A stretch of 64,000 bases of DNA from Flavobacterium azizsancarii (GCF_027980145.1 NZ_JAMZNK010000012.1:62001-126000); one strand, 5' to 3'. Counted from the first letter of the stretch, positions 44,528-54,458 are shown. Numbers and translations: made by a program. The notes: generated from the sequence alone by a model not told the origin.

Positions 44528-44870
44528 TTTTTTTGGTTTTAAGATTAATAAATTTAGGAGATATCCTAATTTGGTATTGTAACTAAAATTTAAGTTTTTA
44601 TCTGTATTTATTTTGGCTTAGATTTCTTGTACAAATTTATATAGGAAGGGAAGACCTATCGATTAATCTAGATTAAGTAATGAGTTTTAGGTACTGATTC
44701 TTTTTTTATAATTAAAAATAAGTGACCCAAAAGGATTTCAATAAATTAGGTATTGGAAAAAAAATAATAATTGTAATTTCTTGATAATAAAGGGGTATAA
44801 TTGATTTTTTGACTAAAAAAGGGAACTGTAAAATAATAAACCAGTCTAATTATTAGGCAATTTATTAAAA
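44528..44870. other. 343-base spacer
   Basis: AT-rich with homopolymer runs. I see no gene, repeat family or clear terminator. Confidence 0.5.
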
Positions 44871-45272
44871 TTACTTTGCCCTTTCGTACTCAAATGTTTT
44901 ATCTGAATTTTCAGGAATTAGTACCAGTTTTACTGTTGTCAATTCCTTGATCTTACTTTTCAAATTCTCGTTGGTAAATGCAATCGACAAGTTAGTTCCC
45001 GTTCTTATAAAAGTTCCTTCCTGGGTGCTGAGATTACAATTTACATTTCCGGTTTCATCACTTTTTACCGCTATTACCGCAGTACCGTCAAAAGACATAT
45101 TTTCGTTTAACCGGCATTCGCTTAAAGATTGTCTTACGCCACCAATATACTCTGCTTTTAATTGCCATGTTCCCTGAATATTACCAGATGTGTCGTCTGG
45201 AATATTGTCGTTCTCTGAAGAACATGAAACTAAAATGGTTACAAGCATTGATAGTAGAAAGATCTTTTTCAT
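44871..45272 (-). CDS. lipocalin-like lipoprotein
   Basis: A 133-residue lipoprotein (signal peptide with lipobox LVSC, Cys17). The mature part starts with a lipocalin-type GTWQLKAEYIGG and has SECRLNENMSF, DGTAVIAV and a C-terminal KLVLIPENSDKTFEYER. This fits the small Lipocalin_4/5 families common in Flavobacteriia. The ligand is unknown. Two conserved Cys (SECRL and VNCNL) could form a disulfide. Confidence 0.78.
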   Translation of the reverse strand: MKKIFLLSMLVTILVSCSSENDNIPDDTSGNIQGTWQLKAEYIGGVRQSLSECRLNENMSFDGTAVIAVKSDETGNVNCNLSTQEGTFIRTGTNLSIAFTNENLKSKIKELTTVKLVLIPENSDKTFEYERAK

Positions 45273-45494
45273 AGTTTTGAATTTATATTCAAATATAAAA
45301 TAAATCTGGTAATTATATTATCATAAAACTTCTAATAATCAGCCTTATTCAATTTTAAGTTATAGAAAATCCTATAATTAAAATGTTTATATAGAATAAC
45401 ATACGAAATTTTATTTTCCGGAAGTTTATTTTATTCCTCGCCAGTTCTAAGCCAGACAATAAAATAAATGTCTGGCTAAAAATGGCTTTACAAA

Positions 45495-46661
45495 TTAAAT
45501 TGTTACTGCGTTTTCTGTATAAAAAATACCTTCATAACATGCATTATAAATATCTTTTAAATCTTCTAAAGTAGAAACACGCGGATTAAATCCTGTACAT
45601 GGATCGATTAGTGCATTGTTTGCAATATAATCAAGGTTTTTATCCCAGTCTTCTTTAGAAATTCCAAATTCTTTTAGAGATGAAATGTTGTTTACTCTAC
45701 TTCTAAGACCTTCGATCGCTTGCGCAAGATCTTCGGCAGTTGCTACACCAATTACTTTTGCTAATGCAGGATATTTATTCGTTGCCAAAGCATTATAACG
45801 AATAACATTAGGTAAGAAAATAGCATTTGCACAACCGTGCGGAATACCGTATAAAGCACCTACCTGATGTGACAATGAATGAACAATACCTAACCATGCA
45901 TTATTAAAAGCTAATCCTCCCATAAATGAAGCATCATGCATATTTTGTCTCGCTGTAATATTTGAAGGGTTTTTTACCGCTTCTTCCAGATTATCAAATA
46001 CAATTTCTAATCCGCCTTTAGCCAGAACGTCAGCAAAATTATCATCAATGTTAGAAACAAAAGCTTCTACACAATGAGTTAATGCGTCTAATCCTGTATT
46101 TGATGTAACATGAGCAGGCATTGATGCGCAAATTTCTCCATCGATAATGGCAACATCCGGCGTTAATTCATACGATACAATTGGATATTTAACCCCTTTT
46201 TCGCGATCTGTAATTACTGCTAAACCAGTTGTTTCCGTTCCTGTTCCGCTTGTAGACGGAATGGCTATAAACTTAGCTTTATTTCGTAATACAGGTACAT
46301 TGAAAGGTTTGATTAATGAATCGAATTCAGTATCAGGATGTTCGTAAAAAATCCACATTGTTTTTGCTGCGTCAATAGCAGAACAACCTCCTATACCTAC
46401 AATCCAGTCCGGCTGAAACTCGCTCATGGCTGCTGCGCCTTTAAAACTTGTAGCAGATGAAGGATCTTCCTCTACACCATCGAATACAAAAGTTTCGATT
46501 CCCGCTTCGTTTAAAAAAGCTACTGCTCTGTCAAGAGTTCCGCTTTTTTTCATAGAACTTCCTCCAGTTACAACAAAAGCCTTTTTTCCTTTGATGTTTT
46601 TCAATTCCTCAAGACTTCCGGGACCATGGAAAACCTCGCTTGCAACAAATAATTTGCTCAT
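45495..46661 (-). CDS. iron-containing alcohol dehydrogenase
   Basis: A 388-residue group III alcohol dehydrogenase. The Rossmann-like N-terminal domain has WIVGIGGCSAIDAAK (NAD site) and IPSTSGTGTETTGLAVI. The metal-binding C-terminal domain supplies Asp and His ligands in NTGLDALTHCVEAF, GIVHSLSHQVGALYGIPHG. Such enzymes reduce aldehydes to alcohols or the reverse with NAD(P)H and Fe2+. An AraC-family gene 70 bases upstream on the same strand is the probable regulator. Confidence 0.92.
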   Translation of the reverse strand: MSKLFVASEVFHGPGSLEELKNIKGKKAFVVTGGSSMKKSGTLDRAVAFLNEAGIETFVFDGVEEDPSSATSFKGAAAMSEFQPDWIVGIGGCSAIDAAKTMWIFYEHPDTEFDSLIKPFNVPVLRNKAKFIAIPSTSGTGTETTGLAVITDREKGVKYPIVSYELTPDVAIIDGEICASMPAHVTSNTGLDALTHCVEAFVSNIDDNFADVLAKGGLEIVFDNLEEAVKNPSNITARQNMHDASFMGGLAFNNAWLGIVHSLSHQVGALYGIPHGCANAIFLPNVIRYNALATNKYPALAKVIGVATAEDLAQAIEGLRSRVNNISSLKEFGISKEDWDKNLDYIANNALIDPCTGFNPRVSTLEDLKDIYNACYEGIFYTENAVTI

Positions 46662-46687
46662 CTTTTAAATAGTATTAATTATTGTGG

Positions 46688-46695
46688 CAAAGATA
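46688..46695 (-). promoter_or_regulatory. -7 element of the iron alcohol dehydrogenase gene
   Basis: Minus-strand TATCTTTG, 27 bases before the ATG; no -33 at normal spacing, suggesting activator dependence. Confidence 0.4.
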
Positions 46696-46731
46696 AAAGA
46701 GCGTGCAGGGGAGGATGTTATACAAACAGGA

Positions 46732-47610
46732 CTATGCGGTATAAATTTGCGCCAATTCCTGCTGTAGTTCAGTAGGCGTTTCTTTGAGTTTTGCCTTTAC
46801 AAATTTGTTTAGTGCCGACGGGGAACTAAACCCCAGGTCGAATGCAATCTCTTTGTGGGACAGATCTGAAAAAAGCAATTGTCTTTTTATTTCGGTAAGG
46901 ATTCGGTTATGAATCGCATTAATTGCCGTTTCACCGCAGTGCTTTTTTGTTATTTCATTGAGTTTTTTTGGCGTAATTGTGAGCGTCGAAGCATAATATT
47001 GCACAGTACGCTCACTTTTATAGTGCTGATTTAGCAGTTTTTTGAAACCGATATAAATATGCTGATTTGTTTTTTGATGCAAAACAGGATGCTGGCCGTG
47101 AATAGATTCGATTAAACCCAGCAGAAATACTTTTATATAAAATCGCGCCTGTTCTTTTTTGACCAACGTTGGGTTGTTATATATAGTCTGAATGTTTTTT
47201 ATAAGAGAAAGTGCCTGTTCAAATTCAGCAGTAGGGAGTACCGTACAATTAAGGTTATCAGAAAGATTTACATTATACGGACTTAGTTCATTTTTTAATA
47301 TATCAGAGCAAAACAGGACTTCTTCAAATAAAATGATTTTGCCTTTTAGATCATCACTTTTGGCTAAGATAAAATGAATTTGTTCCGGAAAGATTATAGA
47401 AATTTTACCTGCTTTGAGATAATGTATTTTTTCTTCGATCTGAATATCAATAGTACCGGTTTCAACAATTATAATGCAGAAATGATCTTTTTTATGAGGT
47501 TGAAAATAGTCTTCGATATATTCTGTATTCAGATCAAAAGCGCGAAAGGATAGATTTTTGTCTTCGGCTTTTTGAATGTTTTTGCTGATCTGTAATCTTT
47601 TTAAATTCAT
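46732..47610 (-). CDS. AraC-family transcriptional regulator
   Basis: A 292-residue regulator with an N-terminal cupin-like domain (HKKDHFCIIIVETGTIDI, ISIIFPEQIHFIL) and a C-terminal AraC helix-turn-helix (~190-290: STLTITPKKLNEITKKHCG, SHKEIAFDLGFSSPSALNKFV). It is placed immediately upstream of the iron alcohol dehydrogenase gene, which it probably activates; the signal is unknown. Confidence 0.9.
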   Translation of the reverse strand: MNLKRLQISKNIQKAEDKNLSFRAFDLNTEYIEDYFQPHKKDHFCIIIVETGTIDIQIEEKIHYLKAGKISIIFPEQIHFILAKSDDLKGKIILFEEVLFCSDILKNELSPYNVNLSDNLNCTVLPTAEFEQALSLIKNIQTIYNNPTLVKKEQARFYIKVFLLGLIESIHGQHPVLHQKTNQHIYIGFKKLLNQHYKSERTVQYYASTLTITPKKLNEITKKHCGETAINAIHNRILTEIKRQLLFSDLSHKEIAFDLGFSSPSALNKFVKAKLKETPTELQQELAQIYTA

Positions 47611-47854
47611 TAGTATTTTTTTTGCGTCAAAAACATTATTCCGGCATTTGGTCCAACTGAAATTTTTGCACTTTAGTAAAGGTTCTCAGTTATGAATTTG
47701 CAAATTTACTTAAAATAAAAAAGATTTTTTTCCCTTTAGTATCGATAAACTTATTTTTTTGAATTTTAGCTATTGGTATAAACGAAGAAAATTACGATCG
47801 GGAAGACCGTAATTTTCATTTGTTTTTTAGTATCATAAAATGATGTAAAAAGTT

Positions 47855-47995
47855 TTAATTTTTTTTAGTCGATGTCGATTTTTTATCGTCAGTTGACTTG
47901 TTGCTACCTTTTGAAGCAGTTGATTTTGTATCAGTTTTTTTGTCTGACATTTTTGCACCTGTAGTGCCGCTGTTTTTTTGATTTGAAGTGTTCAT
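47855..47995 (-). CDS. small Ser/Thr/Lys-rich disordered protein
   Basis: A 46-residue frame: MNTSNQKNSGTTGAKMSDKK, then TDTKSTASKGSNKSTDD and KKSTSTKKN. It is hydrophilic, positively charged and without hydrophobic residues. It lies next to the stress-type cluster with other disordered proteins, which makes it credible, but it is short and low-complexity. Function unknown; similar KGG/Ser-Lys small proteins are seen in Bacteroidota stress loci. Confidence 0.55.
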   Translation of the reverse strand: MNTSNQKNSGTTGAKMSDKKTDTKSTASKGSNKSTDDKKSTSTKKN

Positions 47996-48312
47996 AATAA
48001 ATAGTTTAAATTAATAGATTAATACAATCTTTATTCAAAAACAAATTGAATTGTTGTAAAGATCATATCCAAAATTAGTTTGAAAGCAACGTATTTATTT
48101 ATAGAATTTTAAATCTCAATTATATAATTATCAGTGAATTACATTCTTGTTTTTGGTTTTTGAAACGCTCAGAACGGTAATTTAACATCGCAGGCAATTT
48201 TTTGGGTACAACATTGTAAATTATGAATGAGAATTATGCAAAATGTGAGTATCATTTTATAATTTTTTGTTCTCTGTATAAACATTGAGAGAATAGAAAA
48301 ACATTACAAAAA

Positions 48313-48352
48313 AACTGTCTCCAAATAGCGGTGAAACTTTTTGGAGACAGTT
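48313..48352 (-). terminator. terminator of the CheB-CheR kinase gene
   Basis: A 13-bp stem AACTGTCTCCAAA/TTTGGAGACAGTT, followed on the minus strand by a run of T; 19 bases past the stop. Confidence 0.8.
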
Positions 48353-48370
48353 ATTTATGTTTTTTTTATT

Positions 48371-51300
48371 TTATAGCGGTAAATAAATATTGAATGTGGT
48401 CCCGTGATTGACTTTGCTTTTTGCAGCAATAAATCCGTTATGATTTGCGACAATTTTTTTAGCCAATGTAAGCCCAAGACCACTGCCATGATATTGATCG
48501 TTGTTGTGTAATCTATAAAAAGGCTCAAATATTTTTGATGCAAATTCCTGGTTAAATCCAATCCCGTTATCAGTCACGCTAATTTTTACGTAATTACTTT
48601 CTTTGTTACCGCCAATTGAAAGGATTTCGTCAGTTGAAGGCTGCTCTGTTTCAATTTTTATTTCAGGCGTGACGTCGCTTTTTGTGTATTTAATAGCGTT
48701 AAGAATTAAATTGGTAAAAAGCTGTTGTATTTGATACGGAATCACATTTAACTGTGGAAATGAAGAAACTGTTATTATGGTGTTTGTTTCTAAAATAGTG
48801 TCTTTTATATCTGCAATAATCTTCTTTAAAAGAACGTTCAGATCTGTTTTTTTATATTCTTTTTCTATAAAATTTATTCGCGAGTACGCAATCAGGTCAG
48901 CAATTAACTGGCTCATGTTGGTCACGGCAAATAACATTCGCTCCAGATTATGTTTACTTGATTCAGATAAATGCTCTTCGTTGTCAATAATCCTTTTACA
49001 AAACATATGAATTTTGCGAAGCGGTTCTTGTAAATCATGACTTGCTGCAGCACTAAAGGCTTCTAGCTGATCGTTATAATTTTGCAGTTCTTCATTTTTG
49101 ATTGTCAACAATTCATTAGCACTAATTACATCTGTAATATCTTCGAGTGCCAGTAAGATCATGCCGGCAGGTTTTGCATTTAGTATACGGCGCGCATTTA
49201 TCATCATGATTTTTTTGCCAATGCCTTTACAGGTAGTATCAACCTTGAAATCTTCGATCTGGGTTTTTTCGCCAAGCATGTTATAAATCAGATCTTTAAA
49301 TTCCGGAATATCCCATTGGCAATCTCCAATCTCAAATAAGGAATAACCTTCTGTTTCTTTTTCGGTAGTTTGAAAATATTTATAAAAAGCAGGATTGGCA
49401 TTTTTTACAAAAAAGTCCTGATCAATAATAATCAATGGTTCGCGAATGGTTTTAAAAATCGACTCAGAATAATTTCGCATAGAAGTCAATTGTTCCTGAC
49501 GGTCCATTAATTCGTCGTTTACGCACATTAACTCTTCATTATTAGACTGCAGTTCTTCTGTTGAGGTTTCTAATTCCTCGTTCATCGCCTGCATTTCTTC
49601 ACTGCTGCTCAATAACTCTTCATTTGTAGTCTGAAGTTCCTCAAATGCAGTTTGTTGTTCTTCGGTGACCCGTTTGATGTCTTCACGAAGTTGGTTAAGT
49701 TCATTTTCGAGTTCTTTGATACGCTGCTGATCAGAACTTTTTCGGCTTTTTTTAGTGTCTTCGTCTAATTCAGGAAGCATTTTTTTATGAAAAAGAACCA
49801 TGATATGTTCGTCATCATTAGGGATAGCAAGTACTTCGAATGAAGCAAGATAAGGTTGATCCTTGACCACTATATTTTCTTTGATGACATTTTTTTGTTC
49901 CTTTTTTATTTTCAAAATAGCATTACGCAATTCAAAGCTGATGCCTTCGCGTGCCATTTTCAAAATATTAAAGTTTGGTTTTCCGGGCGATGGTAATAAA
50001 AAGAAACTTGTATCACCATGAAAATGAACAATTTCCAGATGTTCATTTATAATGACGCTTGCCGGAGTATATTTTAGGAATAAAATATCTGAAGCAATTT
50101 TTCTAAAATCCGTTTCCGGTTGAATCTTTTTAGGAAATATTTCTGTTTTGCCTCTCGAATTTATGTTTGCCGGTTTAAACGCCTCAGGAACATAACGTCC
50201 AGGTGCAAATTTGCGGATATAGATTTTTTCGTTTTTGCCAAGAGGTTCAAACAAATTTTGTGCATTGGCTGTAGTTTCCGATTTTCCCAGAAACAAAATT
50301 CCTTTTTCTTTTAATGAATAATGAAATGAACTTAAAACTTTGTTCTGTAAAAACGGATCAAAATAGATGAGCACATTTCGGCATGAAACCAAATCAATTC
50401 TGGCAAACGGAGGATCTTTGATAAAGTTGTGAACTGCAAAAATGCACATATCACGAATTACTTTATTGATCTGATAATGACCATCACGTTTTGTAAAATA
50501 ATTTTGAAGCCTTGACGGCGAAACATGTTGTAAATCCTGAGCTGAATAAAGTGCTGTTCTGGCTTTTGTAATGCATTTTTCAGAAATATCCGAAGCAAAA
50601 ATTTGAACCTTTATATCTTTATTGTTTTTTTCTGCAAGATATTCATGAATGCAAATAGCAATCGAATATGCTTCTTCGCCAGTGGCACATCCTGCAACCC
50701 AAACACGTAAATTATTGTTGAGAGTATTTTGAATCAGGGTTGGGAACACAATATTTGGCAGCGATTCAAAAAACTTAGTATCTCTAAAAAAGTACGTTAC
50801 AGGAATTAAAAAATCATTGAACAAGAGATCCTGTTCAGCTTTATCATTTCTTAAATAATGGTAATATTCTTCGAGACCTTCTTTACGAACGATCACCATT
50901 CTGCGGGCAATACGCCGTCTTATAGTAGGTTGTTTGTAATGATTGAAATTATTTCCTGTTTTTAAAAAAACAATATTTATAATTTTATTCAGGATTTCTT
51001 CTTCATTTTGAGGAATATGTTCCTCTTCACTATAACCATGATTAAGGGTATAACTTTTCTGAATTTGAAGCAATTGTTCCGGAATAAGTTCAGGTGCAAG
51101 AACATAATCAGCCACATCAGCGTCGATAGCGCTTTGAGGCATTCCCTTAAAAGCTGCCGTTTCAGGATCCTGAGAGATTGTTACACCGCCAAGTTCCTTT
51201 ATTTTTTTAAGTCCGTAAGTACCATCAAAAGCAGTTCCGGAAAGAATTACACCAATTGCAAAACTCTTATGAACTTGTGCCAACGACTCAAAGAAAATGT

Positions 51301-51649
51301 CGATGCTGTTATTTTTTCTCTCATCACGAGTTCTGTTATGCAGTTTTAGAACGCCATCTTCAGCAATAAGATTGTTATTTTCCGGAATAATATAAATATG
51401 GTTTGGTGCCAGATTTATATCATTAATAATCTCATGAACCGGAATATCTGTGCTTTGAGAAAGTATCTCAGGAAGGTTGCTGGGATAGTCAGGAGACAAG
51501 TGCTGTACAAGCACATATGCCATCCCTGAATTATTGGGTATGGCTTTCAGTACTTTTTTGAAAGCATCCAATCCTCCGGCAGAGGCACCAATGCCAACTA
51601 CGGGAAAATCCTGTATTGTTTTGTGAGGAGTTTTAGCAGGAACTTTCAT
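48371..51649 (-). CDS. CheB-CheR-PAS-histidine kinase fusion
   Basis: A 1092-residue cytosolic signalling fusion. A CheB methylesterase domain (~14-195: Ser23 in GASAGG, His50 in VQHLSP, Asp in SGTAFDGTYG) is followed by a CheR methyltransferase (~215-475: FFRDTKFFESL, WVAGCATGEEAYSIAI, CRNVLIYFD). A long Glu-rich coiled coil (~645-745, repeats of EELxSxxEE), a PAS domain (~750-860), HisKA (~870-935, AASHDLQEPLRKI) and HATPase (~975-1090, GSGLGLTLAKKI) complete it. No receiver. Such fusions occur outside chemotaxis and are thought to signal in stress or development. A single-domain receiver is encoded just upstream. Confidence 0.93.
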   Translation of the reverse strand: MKVPAKTPHKTIQDFPVVGIGASAGGLDAFKKVLKAIPNNSGMAYVLVQHLSPDYPSNLPEILSQSTDIPVHEIINDINLAPNHIYIIPENNNLIAEDGVLKLHNRTRDERKNNSIDIFFESLAQVHKSFAIGVILSGTAFDGTYGLKKIKELGGVTISQDPETAAFKGMPQSAIDADVADYVLAPELIPEQLLQIQKSYTLNHGYSEEEHIPQNEEEILNKIINIVFLKTGNNFNHYKQPTIRRRIARRMVIVRKEGLEEYYHYLRNDKAEQDLLFNDFLIPVTYFFRDTKFFESLPNIVFPTLIQNTLNNNLRVWVAGCATGEEAYSIAICIHEYLAEKNNKDIKVQIFASDISEKCITKARTALYSAQDLQHVSPSRLQNYFTKRDGHYQINKVIRDMCIFAVHNFIKDPPFARIDLVSCRNVLIYFDPFLQNKVLSSFHYSLKEKGILFLGKSETTANAQNLFEPLGKNEKIYIRKFAPGRYVPEAFKPANINSRGKTEIFPKKIQPETDFRKIASDILFLKYTPASVIINEHLEIVHFHGDTSFFLLPSPGKPNFNILKMAREGISFELRNAILKIKKEQKNVIKENIVVKDQPYLASFEVLAIPNDDEHIMVLFHKKMLPELDEDTKKSRKSSDQQRIKELENELNQLREDIKRVTEEQQTAFEELQTTNEELLSSSEEMQAMNEELETSTEELQSNNEELMCVNDELMDRQEQLTSMRNYSESIFKTIREPLIIIDQDFFVKNANPAFYKYFQTTEKETEGYSLFEIGDCQWDIPEFKDLIYNMLGEKTQIEDFKVDTTCKGIGKKIMMINARRILNAKPAGMILLALEDITDVISANELLTIKNEELQNYNDQLEAFSAAASHDLQEPLRKIHMFCKRIIDNEEHLSESSKHNLERMLFAVTNMSQLIADLIAYSRINFIEKEYKKTDLNVLLKKIIADIKDTILETNTIITVSSFPQLNVIPYQIQQLFTNLILNAIKYTKSDVTPEIKIETEQPSTDEILSIGGNKESNYVKISVTDNGIGFNQEFASKIFEPFYRLHNNDQYHGSGLGLTLAKKIVANHNGFIAAKSKVNHGTTFNIYLPL

Positions 51650-52017
51650 GGCAAACTATAATTTAGACCAAATGTATTAAGTCTTTTTAATATTAAAAAA
51701 TTGTATATTGAATAAATGGAAATGTTGTAATAATAAATTCATAAAAATATAAGATTATGGTCTAGATTCAGGTAAAATTTAGTTTTATAATTATTTTTTG
51801 AAATTTTAATTGATTAAAAATCAATATTATGAAAAAATCATTGAGTGCTATTTATAATAAGTAAGCATATTAATTATATGCCAATATATAAAAAACCTCA
51901 AAAATGAAACAAAAAAATCCTAACCAATACAATACGATTACTACCAGTATACGTCTCGACGTAAATTGAGTATTAATTGTATTGTTATTAGAAAAATGTA
52001 TTTATGCAACTGAGATT
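51650..52017. other. 368-base spacer upstream of the fusion kinase
   Basis: Contains the -7 element at 51669-51676. A 21-codon plus-strand frame at 51904-51969 (MKQKNPNQYNTITTSIRLDV) is flanked by AATACAAT/ATTGTATT arms; I cannot support it as a gene. Confidence 0.45.
51669..51676 (-). promoter_or_regulatory. -7 element of the fusion kinase gene
   Basis: Minus-strand TACATTTG, 20 bases before the ATG. Confidence 0.4.
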
Positions 52018-52392
52018 CTAGGTAAACGTTGTCAGGATTTTTTTAAGTACATTAAAATCGCTTGGTTTAATAAAGTAGTCCATTATGCCAAGATCTTTCA
52101 TTTTGTTTTTTACTTCAGGAGGTATCGATGTTGAAAATATAATTACAGGTATATTTTTAATCACTTCTTTCTTTTTGATTTCATACAATACTTCTAATCC
52201 GTTCATGATTGGCATATTAATATCAAGAACAATCAGATCAGGAAGTATTTCATTATCAACAAGCTTTTGTATCGCCTGAACAGGATTATGGATCGCTGTA
52301 TATGCAGCTACAGAAACTTCTTCAAGAGCTTCTAAGAAAAAATTGCAATCATCATAATCATCGTCGATTTGTAAAATGTTTTTATATTTCAT
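52018..52392 (-). CDS. single-domain response regulator
   Basis: A 124-residue stand-alone receiver of the Rcp1-like type, with the acidic cluster DDD at 10-12, phospho-acceptor Asp57 (LIVLDINMPIMNG), the Ser in IIFSTS and Lys in YFIKPSD. There is no output domain, so it acts by protein contact or as a phosphate relay. It is the gene before the CheB-CheR kinase on the same strand and is the obvious partner. I use ATG 52392; the longer frame to 52476 adds a non-conserved hydrophobic stretch. Confidence 0.9.
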   Translation of the reverse strand: MKYKNILQIDDDYDDCNFFLEALEEVSVAAYTAIHNPVQAIQKLVDNEILPDLIVLDINMPIMNGLEVLYEIKKKEVIKNIPVIIFSTSIPPEVKNKMKDLGIMDYFIKPSDFNVLKKILTTFT

Positions 52393-52542
52393 GTTTGGGG
52401 GAATTGTATTTATAATTGTTGCAATAAGTGAGAGATAATGCGACCTGATAACCGCAAAAGTCATCAAAAAAAACAAATCAGACAGGAGGGATGAATAGCA
52501 AGATTTTTTGCATATTTTTTTATTTTTAAAGTTAAAAAAAAA

Positions 52543-52562
52543 GCTTGTAATACAAACAAGCC
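52543..52562 (-). terminator. terminator of the small lipoprotein gene
   Basis: Minus strand GCTTGT, loop, ACAAGC, then nine T. Confidence 0.7.
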
Positions 52563-52590
52563 TTTTGTCAGATAAATTGTAAAAGAAAAA

Positions 52591-52740
52591 TCATTGTTTT
52601 ATAACCAGAACCGAATTGGCTTTTGTTATTTCTGCTTCTTTTTGATCACGCGTATAATCTTTATTATCACAATGCGGGACACAATTAATATTGAATACTG
52701 TAATTGAAAAAACGGTTAAAAAAAGTTTGATAATCTTCAT
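52591..52740 (-). CDS. small exported protein or lipoprotein
   Basis: A 49-residue product (MKIIKLFLTVFSITVFNINC then VPHCDNKDYTRDQKEAEITK) with a signal-like hydrophobic start and a possible lipobox Cys at 20. The mature part is only ~29 residues and charged. A terminator directly follows. I take ATG 52740; the longer frame to 52848 hides the signal peptide. I do not recognise a family. Confidence 0.5.
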   Translation of the reverse strand: MKIIKLFLTVFSITVFNINCVPHCDNKDYTRDQKEAEITKANSVLVIKQ

Positions 52741-53024
52741 TTTGTGGCTCTTTAAGTCTGTAACTAATTTAATTGCTTTTTGTAAATTTAGAATCATGAA
52801 CAGGTACAAATTTATATAATTTTCATTTTTTTGTTGCATAATTACCACATTTTATTTAATGAAAGTATATGTTAATTGTTTGATAATGTTTCGCTTGCAT
52901 GTAAATGCCGCCCTGGATTCTTAATTGAAATTTTATAATCTTACCCGAAAATAGTAGAAGTTTTTTAATCTAATTTTTTATTAATTTGAAACAAATCAAT
53001 TTATTAAATTTAAAAATAACTACT

Positions 53025-53462
53025 ATGAAAATACCAAGAGAAGTAATCAATGGGTTTTATATTTTTTTAGGAATCGCTATTTTCTTTTTATTAATGGAAG
53101 TTTTAGGTCTTTCTCACTTGTTTTATCTACGTTTATTAAATGTGCTCTTCATTTTTTACGGAGTAAACAGAACTCTAAAAATGAACCTTGCCGAAGGTAA
53201 AAACAGTTTTGTTCCCAATGCAATCTCGGCAATGGTCACGTCATTTTCCGGAGTTGTATTTAGTGTCGTGGCCTTACTTATTTATAGTTATGCAAAAGGT
53301 GGCGATGCTTATGTAAAATCATTATCAGAAGCTTTTATGTTTGGCGGCGATCCATCTGTAGCCACTTATGTTCTGTGCCTTTTATTTGAAGGAACTGCTT
53401 CATGCATTATTGTAACTTTGTTATTGATGTTGTACTGGAATAATAAATACAAAGCCGATTAA
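53025..53462 (+). CDS. integral membrane protein of unknown function
   Basis: A 145-residue protein with four predicted membrane segments: GFYIFLGIAIFFLLMEVLGL, the LFYLRLLNVLFIFYGV stretch, SAMVTSFSGVVFSVVALLIY and YVLCLLFEGTASCIIVTLLL. No conserved catalytic motif is visible. I start at ATG 53025; the frame extends to a TTG at 52986 without added conservation. A terminator follows. It is probably a member of a Bacteroidota-specific inner-membrane family seen near stress genes; function unknown. Confidence 0.75.
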   Translation: MKIPREVINGFYIFLGIAIFFLLMEVLGLSHLFYLRLLNVLFIFYGVNRTLKMNLAEGKNSFVPNAISAMVTSFSGVVFSVVALLIYSYAKGGDAYVKSLSEAFMFGGDPSVATYVLCLLFEGTASCIIVTLLLMLYWNNKYKAD

Positions 53463-53540
53463 TTTAGATTATGGTGTAATAATTCATTGCTTATTTCTCT
53501 GTGAGGTTGTCGATGATTTTTATTTGTAGGATAAAACACA

Positions 53541-53575
53541 AAAACCGCTGAATTTATATCCGGCGGTTTTTTTTA
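53541..53575 (+). terminator. terminator of the membrane protein gene
   Basis: ACCGCTG pairs with CGGCGGT across a 10-base loop, followed by eight T. Confidence 0.7.
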
Positions 53576-53598
53576 GGTTAAAAAAGAAAGAAACACAA

Positions 53599-54049
53599 TC
53601 ATCGCTGATTTAAGGGATCTTGTTCTTTTATATTAGGGTCAATGTCCTCATCGTCTTCAATAATAGGATCAGTATAATTTCGATCATTTTCTTTCCCAAA
53701 ATTATCATTCTGAAGATCATAAGTATCTTTTTGATCGAAGTCACGATCTGAATCTTCGTTATCAGAATTATTGCTCTGATGTATTTTTATTTTCTAAATC
53801 GTCATCAAGATCCTGAGCAATTTCTGCATTTTTTTGAAAGTAAGGATCTTCATTATCGTCCTCTTCCAGGTCAGAAGATTTTTTATCATCCTGATCACTA
53901 TACTCGTGATTTACATTGTTTGCGCTATCGTCCTGATGTTGATTTATTGCAGGATCTTTATTTTCCATAGTTTCAGAATTTATCATCTGACTTTCTGATT
54001 GAGATTGACGTTGGCTTTGTCCAAATCTCTCGTTATCTGCTATTCCCAT
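53599..54049 (-). pseudogene. frameshifted acidic disordered protein gene
   Basis: The first 93 codons (54049-53768) encode a Gln/Asp/Glu/Ser-rich protein (MGIADNERFGQSQRQSQSES). The frame ends at a stop, but the next frame, offset by one base, continues without a break to 53599: NNSDNEDSDRDFDQKDTYDL, then TDPIIEDDEDIDPN and IKEQDPLNQR. Composition and the closing DPN-I-x-E-x-DP motif match the end of the paralogue at 54574 (NPNINEPDPF). One base gained or lost near the A/T run at ~53783-53795 explains it. The intact product would be ~149 residues. Confidence 0.7.
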
Positions 54050-54206
54050 AATAAGTAGTTTTAAAATTAATTTTTTTAGCTTAGCTGATGTTTTAAACCA
54101 GCATTTGCATTCTTAAAGAGAATTTAGAATAATTACTAAACCAAAACAGAAGCTCAAAGAAACTTAATCTTTAATCGGTTGTTTTTTGAGCTGCTGTTTA
54201 AAATTT

Positions 54207-54458
54207 TTAATTATTGCGTAAGGCGTGTATTAATTCTTTCTTAGACATTGTAGATCGTCCTTTTATATCCGCTTTTTTTGCTTCAGAATAAATTTCCTCT
54301 CTTGTTCTGTCTGCATAATCATCTCTTGAGCCTCCTCTTTTTTCGGCTCCCTTACTGTTAGATATTCGCGCTGATTTTTCTTTGCTGTAACCTTTATCGC
54401 GCAATGCTTCGTATTGGTCCTTGTCTTTTATTTGTGGACCCGGGTCTTTTCCTGGCAT
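54207..54458 (-). CDS. Rho-N/SAP-like small basic protein
   Basis: An 83-residue hydrophilic protein. The N-terminal half (PGPQIKDKDQYEALRDKGYS, KEKSARISN, KGAEKRGGSRDDY) is basic and likely flexible. The C-terminal half (TREEIYSEAKKADIKGRSTM then SKKELIHALR) is a helix-extended-loop-helix as in the Rho termination factor N-terminal and SAP domains, which bind nucleic acid. Stand-alone copies are frequent in stress or plasmid contexts. It is flanked by two acidic disordered proteins on the same strand. Confidence 0.78.
   Translation of the reverse strand: MPGKDPGPQIKDKDQYEALRDKGYSKEKSARISNSKGAEKRGGSRDDYADRTREEIYSEAKKADIKGRSTMSKKELIHALRNN

Larger units (their letters stand above)
47611..48370. 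other. 760-base region with one tiny gene and a terminator
   Basis: Contains the 46-codon gene at 47855-47995 and the terminator at 48313-48352. The rest (47611-47854, 47996-48312) is AT-rich without recognised features. Confidence 0.5.

Noticed and set aside
51904..51969. 21-codon frame MKQKNPNQYNTITTSIRLDV
   Set aside because: Too short, partly within an inverted repeat, no promoter or homologue that I know.
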